Source of the DNA: Cellulomonas sp. RIT-PI-Y
Lineage (GTDB): Bacteria; Actinomycetota; Actinomycetes; Actinomycetales; Cellulomonadaceae
Assembly (NCBI RefSeq): GCF_025642745.1
Contig: NZ_JANZKP010000009.1
Location: forward strand, 1-64,000
Direction: 5' to 3'
Length of the DNA stretch: 64,000 nucleotides
A program made the translations under genes and the position numbers. Every line of letters begins with the position of its first letter. Position 1 is the first letter of the stretch. The notes beneath the pieces were generated by a model. The model did no database searches, was not told where the DNA came from, and saw only the letters and a list, made by a program, of their open reading frames with translations. Positions 26,059-35,433 of this stretch are shown here, piece after piece.

Positions 26059-26160
26059 CGGACTGCCGACCCCGGCGTGGACTGCCGAGTTCGTGACATC
26101 GGTGCCGAGTTCGGTGTCCCGGGGACCGAACTCGCTACGGATGTACCGAACCCGCCCGCC
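26059..26160. repeat. Dispersed 19-bp repeat unit and long hairpin
   Basis: 26059-26077 is identical to the unit at 54560-54578 (CGGACTGCCGACCCCGGCG) and is followed by a diverged second unit. A hairpin follows: CGAGTTCGGT (26106-26115) pairs with ACCGAACTCG (26125-26134), with imperfect outer arms extending the stem. It may terminate sucB-lpd transcription. No gene is supported in 25967-26422. Confidence 0.7.
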
Positions 26161-26190
26161 GGGGCGAGCCGGCCTCGGGTCGGATGCGGC

Positions 26191-26352
26191 CGCCTGACGC
26201 ACGCCGTCCGACGGACGCGGCTCGATCGCTGGACGCGGTCCGCCCGCTGGACGCGGTCCGCCCGCTGGAGGCGGTCCGTCCGCTGGCGGCGGCCCGTCCG
26301 CTGGCGGCGGCCCGATCGCCGGACGCACCCCGGCCGCCGGACGCACGCCCAC
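26191..26352. repeat. Nine imperfect 18-bp tandem repeats
   Basis: The period is exactly 18 bp from 26191 to 26352. The best units (26227-26244 and 26245-26262) are identical and read CGCTGGACGCGGTCCGCC; the others drift. All frames stay open because 18 is a multiple of 3, but none shows a credible start or domain, so I treat it as noncoding minisatellite DNA. Confidence 0.8.
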
Positions 26353-26422
26353 CCGGGACGCACCGCGGCCCCCGGCAGCGCGGTGGCTGACGGGGGCCGC
26401 GGGTGGAGCGGTCAGGCGACGA

Positions 26423-28180
26423 TCAGAGGCCGACCTCGGCCTCGAACGCGCCCTCCTCGATCCGCTGCTTCACGGTCATCAGGTACCGGGAGGCGTCCGC
26501 GCCGTCCACCAGGCGGTGGTCGTAGGACAGGGCCAGGTAGCACATGGACCGGATGGCGATGACCTCGGCGCCGTCGGCGTCCTTGATCACCACGGGGCGC
26601 TTGACGATGGTCCCGGTGCCCAGGATGGCGGAGGTGCCGCCCGGGACGATCGGGGTGTCGAACAGCGCACCGCCGGAGCCGGTGTTGGTGACGGTGAAGG
26701 TGGCGCCGGACAGCTCGTCCGGGGTGACCTTGTTCGCGCGGGTCCGACCGGCCAGGTCGTTGATCTTGCGGGCGATCCCGGCCAGGTTCAGATCACCGGC
26801 GTCGCGGATCACCGGCACGACCAGGCCGCGCTCGGTGTCCACCGCGATGCCGACGTTCTCGGAGCCGTGGTAGGTGATCTCCTTGCCCTCGAGCACACCG
26901 TTGATCTTGGGGTGCACCTTGAGCGCCTCGATCGCCGCCTCGACGAAGAACGGCAGGAAGGTGAGGTTCACGCCCTCGCGGGACTTGAACGACTCCTTGG
27001 CGGCCGCGCGCAGGCGGGCGACCTTGGTGACGTCGACCTCGACCACGGTGGTCAGCTGGGCCTGCGAGTGCAGGGCCTCGACCATGCGCTCGGCGATCAC
27101 CTGACGCAGGCGGCTGGCCTTCTCCGTGGTGCCGCGCAGCGGGGAGACCTCGACGGCCTTCGACGACGCGGCGGGTGCGGAGGACGCAGCGGGAGCGGCA
27201 GCCGCCGGGGCGGTGGCCTTCGCGGCCTCGGCCTTGGCGGCCTCCACCTTGGCGGCCGCCTCCAGGACGTCCTCCTTGCGGATCCGGCCGCCGACACCGG
27301 TGCCGACCAGGGTGGACACGTCCACGCCCTTCTCGGACGCCAGCTTGCGGACCAGCGGGGTCAGGTAGGAGCCACCGGCCTGGGCCTTGGGCGCCTCGGA
27401 CTGCGCGGGGGCGGCGGGAGCCTCGGCCTTCGGCGCCGGGACCGGAGCCGGGGTGGACTCGGCGGCCTTCGGTGCCTCGGCCTTCGGCGCCTCAGCGGCG
27501 GGAGCCTCGGCCTTCGGGGCCTCGGTCTGCGCGGAGGCGGCCGGAGCGGCGGCGCCGGAGCCGATCACGGCCAGTGGGGCGCCGACCTCGGCGGTCTCGT
27601 CCTCGCCCACCAGGATCTGCTGCAGGGTGCCGGCGAACGGCGACGGGACCTCGGTGTCCACCTTGTCGGTGGAGATCTCCAGCAGCGGCTCGTCGACCTC
27701 GACGCTGTCGCCGACCGCCTTCAGCCAGCGGGTGACGGTGCCCTCGGTGACGGACTCGCCGAGCGCGGGCAGGGTGACCTGCTGGCCGTCGGCGGAGCCC
27801 TCGTCCTGGGCCGCGGGGGCGGACTGCTCGGCGGGGGCCGGAGCCTCCTCCTCGGCGGCCGGTGCCTGCTCGGCGGCGGGTTGCTCGGCCGGAGCCTGCT
27901 CCTCGGCGGGGGCGGAGGACTCCTCGGCGGAACCGGCACCGCTGCCGTCGCCGATCACGGCCAGGACGGCGCCGACCTCGGCGGTCTCGTCCTCCTGCAC
28001 CAGGATCTGCTCCAGGACGCCCGCGAAGGGCGACGGGACCTCGGTGTCCACCTTGTCGGTGGAGATCTCCAGCAGCGGCTCGTCGACGGCGACGGTGTCA
28101 CCGACGTTCTTCAGCCAGCGGGTGACGGTGCCCTCGGTGACGGACTCGCCGAGTGCGGGAAGCTGCACGTTGTCGGACAT
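26423..28180 (-). CDS. sucB: Dihydrolipoamide acyltransferase E2 of a 2-oxo acid dehydrogenase
   Basis: The E2 core subunit of the 2-oxoglutarate (or pyruvate) dehydrogenase complex. Two lipoyl domains carry K43 and K173 in [12 protein letters not shown], each followed by an Ala/Pro/Glu-rich linker. A peripheral subunit-binding domain ([20 protein letters not shown]) lies at about 295-330. The acyltransferase domain ends with the active-site HRLVDG (H555, D559). The two lipoyl segments share a 59-bp exact DNA repeat. It lies 25 nt downstream of lpd, in one operon. Actinobacterial E2 proteins can serve both complexes, so the symbol is tentative. Confidence 0.92.
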   Translation of the reverse strand: MSDNVQLPALGESVTEGTVTRWLKNVGDTVAVDEPLLEISTDKVDTEVPSPFAGVLEQILVQEDETAEVGAVLAVIGDGSGAGSAEESSAPAEEQAPAEQPAAEQAPAAEEEAPAPAEQSAPAAQDEGSADGQQVTLPALGESVTEGTVTRWLKAVGDSVEVDEPLLEISTDKVDTEVPSPFAGTLQQILVGEDETAEVGAPLAVIGSGAAAPAASAQTEAPKAEAPAAEAPKAEAPKAAESTPAPVPAPKAEAPAAPAQSEAPKAQAGGSYLTPLVRKLASEKGVDVSTLVGTGVGGRIRKEDVLEAAAKVEAAKAEAAKATAPAAAAPAASSAPAASSKAVEVSPLRGTTEKASRLRQVIAERMVEALHSQAQLTTVVEVDVTKVARLRAAAKESFKSREGVNLTFLPFFVEAAIEALKVHPKINGVLEGKEITYHGSENVGIAVDTERGLVVPVIRDAGDLNLAGIARKINDLAGRTRANKVTPDELSGATFTVTNTGSGGALFDTPIVPGGTSAILGTGTIVKRPVVIKDADGAEVIAIRSMCYLALSYDHRLVDGADASRYLMTVKQRIEEGAFEAEVGL

Positions 28181-28205
28181 GACCTCGTGTCTCCTTCGTA
28201 TCTGG

Positions 28206-29591
28206 TCAGTTGTGGGCGTGCAGCGGCTTGCCGGCCAGCGCCAGGTGCGCCTCGCCGAGAGCCTCGTTCTGCGTGGGGTGGGCGTGGACCAGGGCGGCGA
28301 CGTCCTCGGGGTACGCCTCCCAGTTCACGATGAGCTGGCCTTCGCCGATCAGCTCGCCGACGCGGGCGCCGATCATGTGGACGCCGATCACGGGGCCGTC
28401 CTTCTGGCGCACCAGCTTGACGAAGCCGGTGGTCGCGAGGATCTGGCTCTTGCCGTTGCCACCGAGGTTGTACTCGAGGGTCTCGACGTTCTCCGCGCCG
28501 TGCAGCTCCTTGGCCTTGGCCTCGGTGAGGCCGACCGAGGCGACCTCGGGGTCGGAGTAGGTGACGCGCGGGATGCCCGACTCGACGATCGCGGCCGGCT
28601 TCAGGCCGGCGATCTCCTCGGCGACGAAGATGCCCTGGGCGAAGCCGCGGTGCGCGAGCTGCAGACCCGGGACGATGTCGCCGACGGCGTAGATGTTGCC
28701 GACACCGGTGTGCAGCCGCTCGTCGGTGATGACGAAGCCGCGGTCCAGGGTCAGGCCCTGCTCCTCGTAGCCCAGGCCGGAGGTCGACGGGCCGCGGCCC
28801 ACGGCGACCAGCAGCAGGTCGGCGTCGAAGCTCTTGCCGTCCTCCAGGGTGACGTGCACGCCGTCGTCGTTCTGGGTCACGCCGGAGAACCGGACGCCCA
28901 GGTTGAACGCGATGCCGCGCTTGCGGAAGGCGCGCTCGAAGGCCTTGGAGAGCGCCTCGTCCTCGTTCGGGACCAGGTGGGGGAGCGCCTCGATGATCGT
29001 GACGTCCGCGCCGAAGGACTTCCAGACGGAGGCGAACTCGGAACCGATGACGCCACCACCGAGGATGATCGCCGACTTCGGTACCCAGTCCAGCTTCAGG
29101 GCCTGGTCGGAGGTGATCACGCGACCGCCGATCTCCAGACCGGGCAGCGAGCGGGCGTAGGAGCCGGTGCCGAGCACGATGTGCTTGCCGGTCACGCGCT
29201 CGCCGTTGACCTCGACCGTGTCGGGGCCGACCAGCTTGCCGTAGCCCTCGATCACGGTGATCTTGCGGGACTTGATCAGGCCCTGCAGACCCTTGTAGAG
29301 GCGGCCGATCACCGAGTCCTTGTACTCGTTGACGCCGTTCATGTCGATGCCGGTGAGCTCGGTGTGCACGCCGAAGTGCGCACCCTCACGGGCGTTGTCG
29401 GCCAGCTCGGCCGCGTGCAGGAGGGCCTTGGTGGGGATGCAGCCCTTGTGGAGGCAGGTCCCGCCGACCTTGTCGGCCTCGATGAGGGCGACGCTCAGGC
29501 CGAGCTGGGCACCGCGGAGCGCGGCCGCGTAGCCGCCACTCCCTCCGCCCAGGACGACGATGTCGAAAGCGGACCCGGTCGTGTCGGACAC
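28206..29591 (-). CDS. lpdA: Dihydrolipoyl dehydrogenase E3
   Basis: A flavoprotein that reoxidises the E2 lipoyl groups with NAD+. FAD-binding [17 protein letters not shown] (15-31), the redox disulfide C46-C51 in [11 protein letters not shown], an NAD-binding [13 protein letters not shown] and the C-terminal catalytic [12 protein letters not shown] are all present. GTG 29591 is chosen because AAGGAG (29599-29604) lies 7 nt upstream; an open frame continues farther but is not supported. It is first in the lpd-sucB operon. Confidence 0.95.
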   Translation of the reverse strand: MSDTTGSAFDIVVLGGGSGGYAAALRGAQLGLSVALIEADKVGGTCLHKGCIPTKALLHAAELADNAREGAHFGVHTELTGIDMNGVNEYKDSVIGRLYKGLQGLIKSRKITVIEGYGKLVGPDTVEVNGERVTGKHIVLGTGSYARSLPGLEIGGRVITSDQALKLDWVPKSAIILGGGVIGSEFASVWKSFGADVTIIEALPHLVPNEDEALSKAFERAFRKRGIAFNLGVRFSGVTQNDDGVHVTLEDGKSFDADLLLVAVGRGPSTSGLGYEEQGLTLDRGFVITDERLHTGVGNIYAVGDIVPGLQLAHRGFAQGIFVAEEIAGLKPAAIVESGIPRVTYSDPEVASVGLTEAKAKELHGAENVETLEYNLGGNGKSQILATTGFVKLVRQKDGPVIGVHMIGARVGELIGEGQLIVNWEAYPEDVAALVHAHPTQNEALGEAHLALAGKPLHAHN

Positions 29592-29779
29592 GTGGTGGCT
29601 CCTTGAAGTGACGTCGGTGTGGTGAGTCGCAGCCCATCTTGGCATCTCCGCCTGGGCCCGACGACCCAGATCATGGGATTGGCGGTGTGATTCTCGGTAC
29701 AGACATCCCATGAATTAGATCGGGAGTCCTCTGCCGAAGTTCAGCCGGCACCCAGGTTCGCGCCGTTACCCTCTCCCGC

Positions 29780-30163
29780 ATGGGTCTGTTCTCCCGCCGC
29801 AAGCGTCGCTCCGACGACGGTGCCGCCGTCGCCGCGCCCGCGCCGACCGGGCGCGCCGCTCAGCAGGCGACCGTCGACCACCTGGCCGAGTTCGTGCGGA
29901 CCCGGGTCGGCGTCGAGGCCTATGTCGAGCCGGCCACCAACGTCACCCAGACCACGCTGATGCTGATCGCCACGGACGGGGAGTGGACCCGGCGCCGGGT
30001 GCCGGACGGCAAGGCCGCCGGGGACGTCGCCCGCAAGCTCGGCATCCCGGTGTACGACGTGCAGCGCACCGGCTACCCGCAGCGGATGCGCGACTGGAAC
30101 ACCCGGCAGCGGATCGAGCGCGAGCGGGCGGCCAAGGAGCGGGCGGCACGGCGCGAGGTCTGA
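29780..30163 (+). CDS. Conserved actinobacterial protein of unknown function
   Basis: A 127-residue soluble protein with a basic N-terminus and a charged C-terminal helix (RERAAKERAARREV). The central region (VEAYVEPATNVTQTTLMLIATDGEWTRRR) looks like a small alpha/beta domain. I do not recognise a function. TACCCT ends 7 nt before the ATG. Its stop lies in the first unit of a 17-bp tandem repeat. Confidence 0.7.
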   Translation: MGLFSRRKRRSDDGAAVAAPAPTGRAAQQATVDHLAEFVRTRVGVEAYVEPATNVTQTTLMLIATDGEWTRRRVPDGKAAGDVARKLGIPVYDVQRTGYPQRMRDWNTRQRIERERAAKERAARREV

Positions 30164-30205
30164 CCGACCCCGAGGTGTGACCGACCGCGTGGCCTGACCG
30201 TCCGC
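30155..30205 (+). repeat. Three 17-bp tandem units over a stop codon
   Basis: Units start at 30155, 30172 and 30189, each of the form GAGGTCTGACCGACCCC with changes, and each carries a TGA. The first TGA ends the preceding gene. It looks like slippage duplication of the gene's 3' end. Confidence 0.65.
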
Positions 30206-30216
30206 GTGGCACGACG

Positions 30217-30252
30217 GAGGGCCGCCACCCCCGATCGGGGACGACGGCCCTC
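30217..30252 (-). terminator. Terminator after pepA
   Basis: Outer arms GAGGGCCG (30217-30224) and CGGCCCTC (30245-30252) with inner CCCC/GGGG arms. It lies 20 nt past the pepA stop on the minus strand. Confidence 0.7.
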
Positions 30253-30271
30253 GCGTTCGTGCCGGGACCGC

Positions 30272-31768
30272 TCAGCGGCCCGCGCGACCCTCGATCAGGG
30301 CCAGCAGCGTCCGCACGCCGACCCCGGTGCCGCCGACCGGCGTGTAGCCGAAGGCGGACTTCTCGTTGTAGGCCGGACCGGCGATGTCCAGGTGCGCCCA
30401 CGGCGTCGAGCCGACGAACTCCTGCAGGAAGATCCCCGCGGTGAGCATCCCGCCGAACCGGTCGGAGATGTTGGCGATGTCGGCGACCTTGGAGTTCAGA
30501 CCGGGGCGCAGGTCCTTCGGCAGCGGCATCGGCCAGAACTGCTCGCCGGAGGCGCCGGCGGACGCCACGACCTCCTCGCGCACCGCGTCGGTGCCCATCA
30601 CCGCGGAGACGCGCGGGCCGAGTGCCACCAGCTGCGCGCCGGTCAGCGTCGCGATGTCCAGCACGACGTCCGGCTTCTCCTCGACCGCGGCGACCAGGCC
30701 GTCCGCCATCACCAGGCGTCCCTCGGCGTCGGTGTTCAGCACCTCGACGGTCTTGCCGCCGCGGATGGTCAGCACGTCCGACGGGCGCTGGGCGGAACCC
30801 GAGGGCATGTTCTCGGCCAGGCAGAGCCAGCCGGTCACGGCCACCGGGACCTCGAGCCGGGCGGCGGCGATCACGGTGTGCAGGACCGCGGCGGCACCGG
30901 CCATGTCGGACTTCATCGCGTCCATGCCCGCGGCCGGCTTGATCGAGATGCCGCCGGAGTCGAAGGTGATGCCCTTGCCGACCAGCGCGACCTTGGCCTG
31001 CGGCTTGGAGGGCGTGTAGGACACCTTCACCAGGCGCGGCGGGCGGACCGATCCCTGGCCGACGCCGACCAGACCGCCGTAGCCGCCGGCGGCCAGCTGC
31101 TTCTCGTCCAGCACGGAGATCTTCAGGCCCTTGGCGCCCGAGTCCTTGATCGCGGTCTTCGCGGCGTCGGCGAACGCGGCCGGGAACAGGTCGTTCGGCG
31201 CGGCGTTCACCAGATCGCGCACGCCGTGCAGTGCGGCGGCCAGCACCTCGGCCCGGGCCAGCGCGGCGGTGGCGGCCTTGTCCGTGGCCCGCGGGGTGAC
31301 GAACTCGATCGAGGCGACCGGTGCCTTCGCCTCACCCGTCTGGTAGCGGGTGTAGCTGTAGGCGCCGAACAGCGCGCCCTCGGTCACCGCGGCGACCTGC
31401 TCGGCGTCGGCGGCGGGCAGCACCACCGCGACGGTCTCCACGCCGGAGAGCTCACGCAGCGCGGCGCCGGCGGCCCGGCGCAGCGCCTCCGGCTCCGGGG
31501 TGGCGCCGTCGTCGAGCGCACCGACACCGGTGAGCACGACGAGCTTGGCCTTCAGGCCGGTGGCGGGCACCGCGCGCACCTGGTCGGCGGCACCCGTCAC
31601 GCCCAGCGGGGTGGCGAGGTCGGTCAGACTCGCGGCCAGGTCGGCGGGCAGCCAGTCCGCGGCGAGCAGGCGCGGGGGCCGACCCTCTCCGGTCTGGGCG
31701 ACCGCGACGACCAGGGCGTCGGCGGACAGGCGGGCGGGGTTCGCGGAGGTCAACGTCACTCGGGGCAC
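30272..31768 (-). CDS. pepA: Leucyl aminopeptidase (M17)
   Basis: A cytosolic dimetal aminopeptidase that trims N-terminal residues from peptides. The C-terminal catalytic domain shows LVGKGITFDSGGISIKP, then MKSDMAGAA, and the M17 signature NTDAEGRLVMADGL. At 498 residues it has the usual length. The start is GTG, with TAGAGT (minus strand, 31776-31781) ending 7 nt upstream, so it is probably leaderless. It is divergent from a small membrane protein whose own -10 lies at 31795-31800. Confidence 0.95.
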   Translation of the reverse strand: MPRVTLTSANPARLSADALVVAVAQTGEGRPPRLLAADWLPADLAASLTDLATPLGVTGAADQVRAVPATGLKAKLVVLTGVGALDDGATPEPEALRRAAGAALRELSGVETVAVVLPAADAEQVAAVTEGALFGAYSYTRYQTGEAKAPVASIEFVTPRATDKAATAALARAEVLAAALHGVRDLVNAAPNDLFPAAFADAAKTAIKDSGAKGLKISVLDEKQLAAGGYGGLVGVGQGSVRPPRLVKVSYTPSKPQAKVALVGKGITFDSGGISIKPAAGMDAMKSDMAGAAAVLHTVIAAARLEVPVAVTGWLCLAENMPSGSAQRPSDVLTIRGGKTVEVLNTDAEGRLVMADGLVAAVEEKPDVVLDIATLTGAQLVALGPRVSAVMGTDAVREEVVASAGASGEQFWPMPLPKDLRPGLNSKVADIANISDRFGGMLTAGIFLQEFVGSTPWAHLDIAGPAYNEKSAFGYTPVGGTGVGVRTLLALIEGRAGR

Positions 31769-31808
31769 GGACCCGACTCTAGCCGTCGTGCGGGTACCGT
31801 CGACCCCC

Positions 31809-32165
31809 GTGACGCCGCCTCTGACCCTCCTGGTCGCCCTGGCCGCCGCCGCCCTCGGTCTGTGGGCGCTGTGGTTCGCCGTCCGCGACCGCGCGGTGAT
31901 CCTGCGTCAGCTGTGGGGCGGTGCGGTGGTGGAGGGGCTGATGCTGGTGCAGGCGGCGGTCGCCGGAGTGCGCCACGCCACCGGCAGCGTGCCCGCCGAA
32001 CCGGCCGTGTTCTGGAGCTACGTCGTCACCCAACTCGTCCTGCTGCCCGCCGCCGCGCTCTGGGCCTTCGCCGAGCGCAGCCGCTGGTCCTCGGTGGTGC
32101 TGCTGATCGCCGCCGCCGCCGTGGCCTTCCTGCAGCTCCGCCTCGCCCAGACCTGGGGGAACTGA
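31809..32165 (+). CDS. Small integral membrane protein
   Basis: A 118-residue protein with four hydrophobic segments. It starts at GTG 31809, chosen because TACCGT (31795-31800) ends 8 nt before it. Its stop overlaps the next gene's ATG by one base (TGATG), so the two membrane proteins are co-translated and probably act together. I do not recognise a family. Confidence 0.7.
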   Translation: MTPPLTLLVALAAAALGLWALWFAVRDRAVILRQLWGGAVVEGLMLVQAAVAGVRHATGSVPAEPAVFWSYVVTQLVLLPAAALWAFAERSRWSSVVLLIAAAAVAFLQLRLAQTWGN

Positions 32166-32572
32166 TGCCCACTCCGACGTCCACCGGCCCGGGCCGAGTC
32201 CTGGTCGCCGTCTACGGCCTGTTCGCGCTCGCCGCCACCGCCCGGGGCGTCAGCCAGCTGATCCGGGAGTACGACGCCGCTCCGCTGGCCTACACACTGT
32301 CCGCGGTCGCGGGTCTGATCTACCTGGTGGCGACGGTCGCGCTGGCCAAGGACTGGCGCCCGGTGGCCTGGACCGCGGTCGGCGTCGAGCTGCTCGGCGT
32401 CCTGACCGTGGGAGTCCTGACCCTGGTCGACGCGGCGGACTTCCCGGACAAGACCGTGTGGTCCTGGTTCGGCCGGGACTACGGATTCGTCCCGCTGATC
32501 CTGCCGTTCCTCGGGCTGGCGTGGCTGTGGCGTACGTCGAGAATACGAGAGGTCCCGTCGTCGGAGCGGTGA
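32165..32572 (+). CDS. Small integral membrane protein
   Basis: A 135-residue protein with four predicted helices (VLVAVYGLFALAATARGV, about 60-80, about 85-105, about 110-128). It is translationally coupled to the preceding gene and followed after 20 nt by pyrD, which seems to have its own leaderless promoter. Function is unknown. Confidence 0.72.
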   Translation: MPTPTSTGPGRVLVAVYGLFALAATARGVSQLIREYDAAPLAYTLSAVAGLIYLVATVALAKDWRPVAWTAVGVELLGVLTVGVLTLVDAADFPDKTVWSWFGRDYGFVPLILPFLGLAWLWRTSRIREVPSSER

Positions 32573-32592
32573 GACCGACTAGGTTGGGGGCC

Positions 32593-33615
32593 GTGTACGG
32601 CCTCCTGTTCCGCCTGGTCTTCGTCCGCCTCGATCCCGAACAGGCCCATCACCGGGCCTTCGCGCTGATCCGGCTCGCCGCCCGCATCCCGGTGCTGCGC
32701 TCGGTGATCCGTGCGGTCCTCGCCGTTCCCGCCGCCGGGCGGGTGCAGGTGCTGGGCCGGACGTTCCCCTCCGCCTTCGGGGTGGCCGCGGGCTTCGACA
32801 AGGACGCGGTCGGCGTGCCCGGACTGACCATGCTCGGCTTCGGCTTCGTCGAGGTCGGCACCGTCACCGCGCATCCGCAGCCCGGCAACGAGCAGCCCCG
32901 GCTCTGGCGGATGGTCGACCAGCGGGCGCTGCGCAACCGGATGGGCTTCAACAACCGGGGCTCGGTCGAGGTCGCTCGCACCCTCGCGGCGCTGCGCGGC
33001 ACCCCTGCGGGCCGGGCCGCCGTGGTCGGCGTGAACATCGGCAAGACCAAGGTCACGCCGGTCGAGGACGCCGCCGCCGACTACGCCACCTCCGCCGAGC
33101 GCCTGGCGCCGTACGCGGACTACCTGGTGGTCAACGTCTCCTCCCCGAACACGCCCGGTCTGCGGGACCTGCAGTCGGTCGAGTCGTTGCGGCCGGTGCT
33201 GCAGGCCACCCGGGCAGCCGCCGACCGGGCCACGGCCGCCGCCGGTAGCCCGCGGGTGCCGCTGCTGGTCAAGATCGCCCCCGACCTGGCCGACGACGAC
33301 GTGGACGCGGTCGCCGACCTGGCGCTGGAGCTCGGTCTGGACGGCGTGGTCGCCGTCAACACCACCATCGCGCACGACCTCGGCCCCGGCGGCGTCTCCG
33401 GCCCGCCGGTGCTGGAGCGCGGGCTCGCCGTGGTCCGTCGACTGCGCGACCGGCTCGGCCCCGACCCGGTGATCATCGGCGTCGGCGGGATCAGCACCGG
33501 TGCGGACGCGCGGGCCTACCGGGAGGCGGGCGCCACCCTGGTGCAGGGCTACACCGGCTTCATCTACCAGGGGCCGTTCTGGGCCTCCCGGATCGCGAAG
33601 GAGCTGGCGGCATGA
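32593..33615 (+). CDS. pyrD: Dihydroorotate dehydrogenase (quinone), class 2
   Basis: Oxidises dihydroorotate to orotate with electrons passed to quinone; membrane-associated through its N-terminal helices ([20 protein letters not shown]). FMN-binding [21 protein letters not shown] and the catalytic-serine region [13 protein letters not shown] are present, then [13 protein letters not shown] and a phosphate-binding YTGFIYQGP. The start is GTG with TAGGTT ending 7 nt upstream. The stop overlaps the next gene by 4 nt. Confidence 0.95.
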   Translation: MYGLLFRLVFVRLDPEQAHHRAFALIRLAARIPVLRSVIRAVLAVPAAGRVQVLGRTFPSAFGVAAGFDKDAVGVPGLTMLGFGFVEVGTVTAHPQPGNEQPRLWRMVDQRALRNRMGFNNRGSVEVARTLAALRGTPAGRAAVVGVNIGKTKVTPVEDAAADYATSAERLAPYADYLVVNVSSPNTPGLRDLQSVESLRPVLQATRAAADRATAAAGSPRVPLLVKIAPDLADDDVDAVADLALELGLDGVVAVNTTIAHDLGPGGVSGPPVLERGLAVVRRLRDRLGPDPVIIGVGGISTGADARAYREAGATLVQGYTGFIYQGPFWASRIAKELAA

Positions 33616-33854
33616 GCGACCTCGCTCCGCACTGGTCCTGGCGGTTCGCCGATGCCGCGGGCCGGGAGATCGACCGGCCGACCTCGCCGACCTTCGTGGG
33701 CCGGTTCGACGCCGAGGAGTGGTTCGGGCTGCACTGGCGTGCGCTGCGCGACCAGGGCGCGGCCGCGGCGGTGCTCCGGCTGGCGGACGCGACCGTGGGC
33801 CCGAGCTACGACCTGCGGGCCGTGCCGGAGGAGATGACCTTCACGGAGGGCTGA
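33612..33854 (+). CDS. Small acidic protein of unknown function
   Basis: An 80-residue soluble protein ([20 protein letters not shown] at the start) coupled to pyrD by an ATGA overlap. Its composition and codon use match the neighbours, so I regard it as real. No family is recognised. Confidence 0.65.
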   Translation: MSDLAPHWSWRFADAAGREIDRPTSPTFVGRFDAEEWFGLHWRALRDQGAAAAVLRLADATVGPSYDLRAVPEEMTFTEG

Positions 33855-33928
33855 CGTCGGCGGAGCGTCTCGGGGCGGTCCAGGGCATCGAGCGTGGCCG
33901 CCCGCGCGCCGGTGCGCGGCAGCAGCCG

Positions 33929-35371
33929 TCAGACCGTGACCGTTCCGCGCGCCGGTGCCGCCGTGGGGGCAGCCGGTCCCAGCGCGGCCCACGCCAGCGC
34001 CAGCCCGTCCACCGCCCGGACCAGCTGATCCGGTGCGGCGGTGAACGGCAGGCGCAGCCGGTCCTCCATCCCGCCGTCGACGCCGAACGCCGGACCCGGC
34101 ACGACCCGCACCCCGTGTGCCAGGGCCAGCGCGCTGAGCGCCGAGGACACCGGGGCGCCCAGATCGACCCACAGGCACTGACCGCCGCGGGGGACCGCGA
34201 ACCGCCAGTCCGGCAGCCGGTCGCGCAGCAGCGCGACCAGCAGGTCGCGGCCCGCACGCAGCGTGTCGACCCGGCCGGGCACCGCACCCGGGCCCGCGCC
34301 GATCAGCTCCGCGGCGATCAGCTGCTCCAGCACCGGGGTGCCCAGATCGGCGCTGCGCCGGGCGAGGGCCAACCGGGTGGTCAGCTCGGCCGGGCCGCGC
34401 AGCCAGCCGACCCGCAGCCCGCCCCAGTGCGACTTGGACACCGATCCGATCGCCAGCACCCGCGGATCGCGACCGGCGCCGGCCCAGCTGTCGGGCGCCG
34501 GCCCGTCCAGCACCAGATCGGTCAGGACCTCGTCGCCGACGATCACGGTGCCGGTGCGCAGCGCGAGGTCGCGGATCTCGGCCCGGGCGTCCGCGGACAG
34601 GCAGCCACCGGTGGGGTTCTGGAAGTCCGGCACCAGGTACACCAGCCGCGGCGCCACCTGCCGCAGCGTGGAGGCCAGCAGCGCGAGGTCCACCCCTTCC
34701 GGGCCGGTCGGCACCGGGACCGGTCGCGCGCCGGTGGCCCGCACCGCGTCGATCGCGTGCACGTAGGTCGGCTGCTCGACCACGACGCGGTCGCCCGGCC
34801 CGGCATGCCCCTGGATCAGCAGGGCGATCGCGTGCTGGGCGCCGGTGGTGATCAGGATCTGGTCCGGCGAGGTCGGGGTGCCGCGATCGGTGTAGCGCTG
34901 GGCGACGGCCTCGCGCAGTTCGGGCAGACCCATCGGGTAGTAGCCGTGGTCGGCGTGGGCGGGCAGCCGGTCCAGCGCGGCGAGCGCGGCGTGGTGCAGC
35001 TCGGGCGGGGCGGTCGAGGCGGCGATCGACAGGTCGACGATCCCCTCGCCGCCGTAGCCCACCGGCGTGGTCCGGGAGCGCTGGTCGTGGGGGAGTGCGG
35101 TCACCGTGCCCGCCCCCTGGCGGCTGAGCAGGAAGCCCTCGGCGCGGAGGGTGTCGTAGGCCGCGGTCACGGTGGTGCGGGAGACGGCCAGCGCCGTCGC
35201 CAGCTCGCGCTCGGCCGGGAGCCGGGTGGACAGTGGCAGGGACCCGGCCAGGACGGCACGGCGCAGCGCGTCGGACAGGGCGGTGTGTGCCGGTCCGGGT
35301 CGTCGCCAGTTGCCGAGCACGGTCGCGGTCCGGGCGCCCGAGACCCGGCGGTCGGTGTGGAGTGCTGCCAT
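33929..35371 (-). CDS. MocR/YczR-type regulator (GntR HTH + aminotransferase fold)
   Basis: A 480-residue chimera. The N-terminal GntR winged helix (LPAERELATALAVSRTTVTA) is followed by a linker and a class I aminotransferase-like domain with PDFQNPTGG, DEVLTDLV and the PLP lysine in SVSKSHWGGLRVGW. MocR proteins use PLP as a sensor. It is divergent from a YczE-like membrane protein, the pairing known for YczR. I chose ATG 35371; an upstream ATG at 35413 would run through the repeated operator. Two direct repeats 33 bp apart lie in the intergenic region. Confidence 0.9.
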   Translation of the reverse strand: MAALHTDRRVSGARTATVLGNWRRPGPAHTALSDALRRAVLAGSLPLSTRLPAERELATALAVSRTTVTAAYDTLRAEGFLLSRQGAGTVTALPHDQRSRTTPVGYGGEGIVDLSIAASTAPPELHHAALAALDRLPAHADHGYYPMGLPELREAVAQRYTDRGTPTSPDQILITTGAQHAIALLIQGHAGPGDRVVVEQPTYVHAIDAVRATGARPVPVPTGPEGVDLALLASTLRQVAPRLVYLVPDFQNPTGGCLSADARAEIRDLALRTGTVIVGDEVLTDLVLDGPAPDSWAGAGRDPRVLAIGSVSKSHWGGLRVGWLRGPAELTTRLALARRSADLGTPVLEQLIAAELIGAGPGAVPGRVDTLRAGRDLLVALLRDRLPDWRFAVPRGGQCLWVDLGAPVSSALSALALAHGVRVVPGPAFGVDGGMEDRLRLPFTAAPDQLVRAVDGLALAWAALGPAAPTAAPARGTVTV

Positions 35372-35373
35372 GC

Positions 35374-35416
35374 AGGCCACTCTTGCGCAATTGGCTATCG
35401 AAAGGAAGGCCACTCC
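35374..35416. promoter_or_regulatory. Direct repeats in the YczR-YczE intergenic region
   Basis: AGGCCACTC occurs at 35374 and again at 35407, exactly 33 bp apart, about three helical turns. This would place two half-sites on the same DNA face, as expected for MocR dimers. Confidence 0.6.
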
Positions 35417-35433
35417 TGGCCCAGGATCAGACC

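Noticed and set aside
25954-26363. Minus-strand frames (128 and 132 codons) over the same repeats
   Set aside because: Low-complexity products in two different frames with no start signal; one runs into the TIGR01777 start region.
26184-26390. 68-codon ORF within the 18-bp repeats
   Set aside because: Open only because the period is a multiple of three; there is no RBS, no leaderless box and no domain.
29592-29711. N-terminal extension of lpdA
   Set aside because: Residues before GTG 29591 are not E3-like, and AAGGAG is placed for that GTG.
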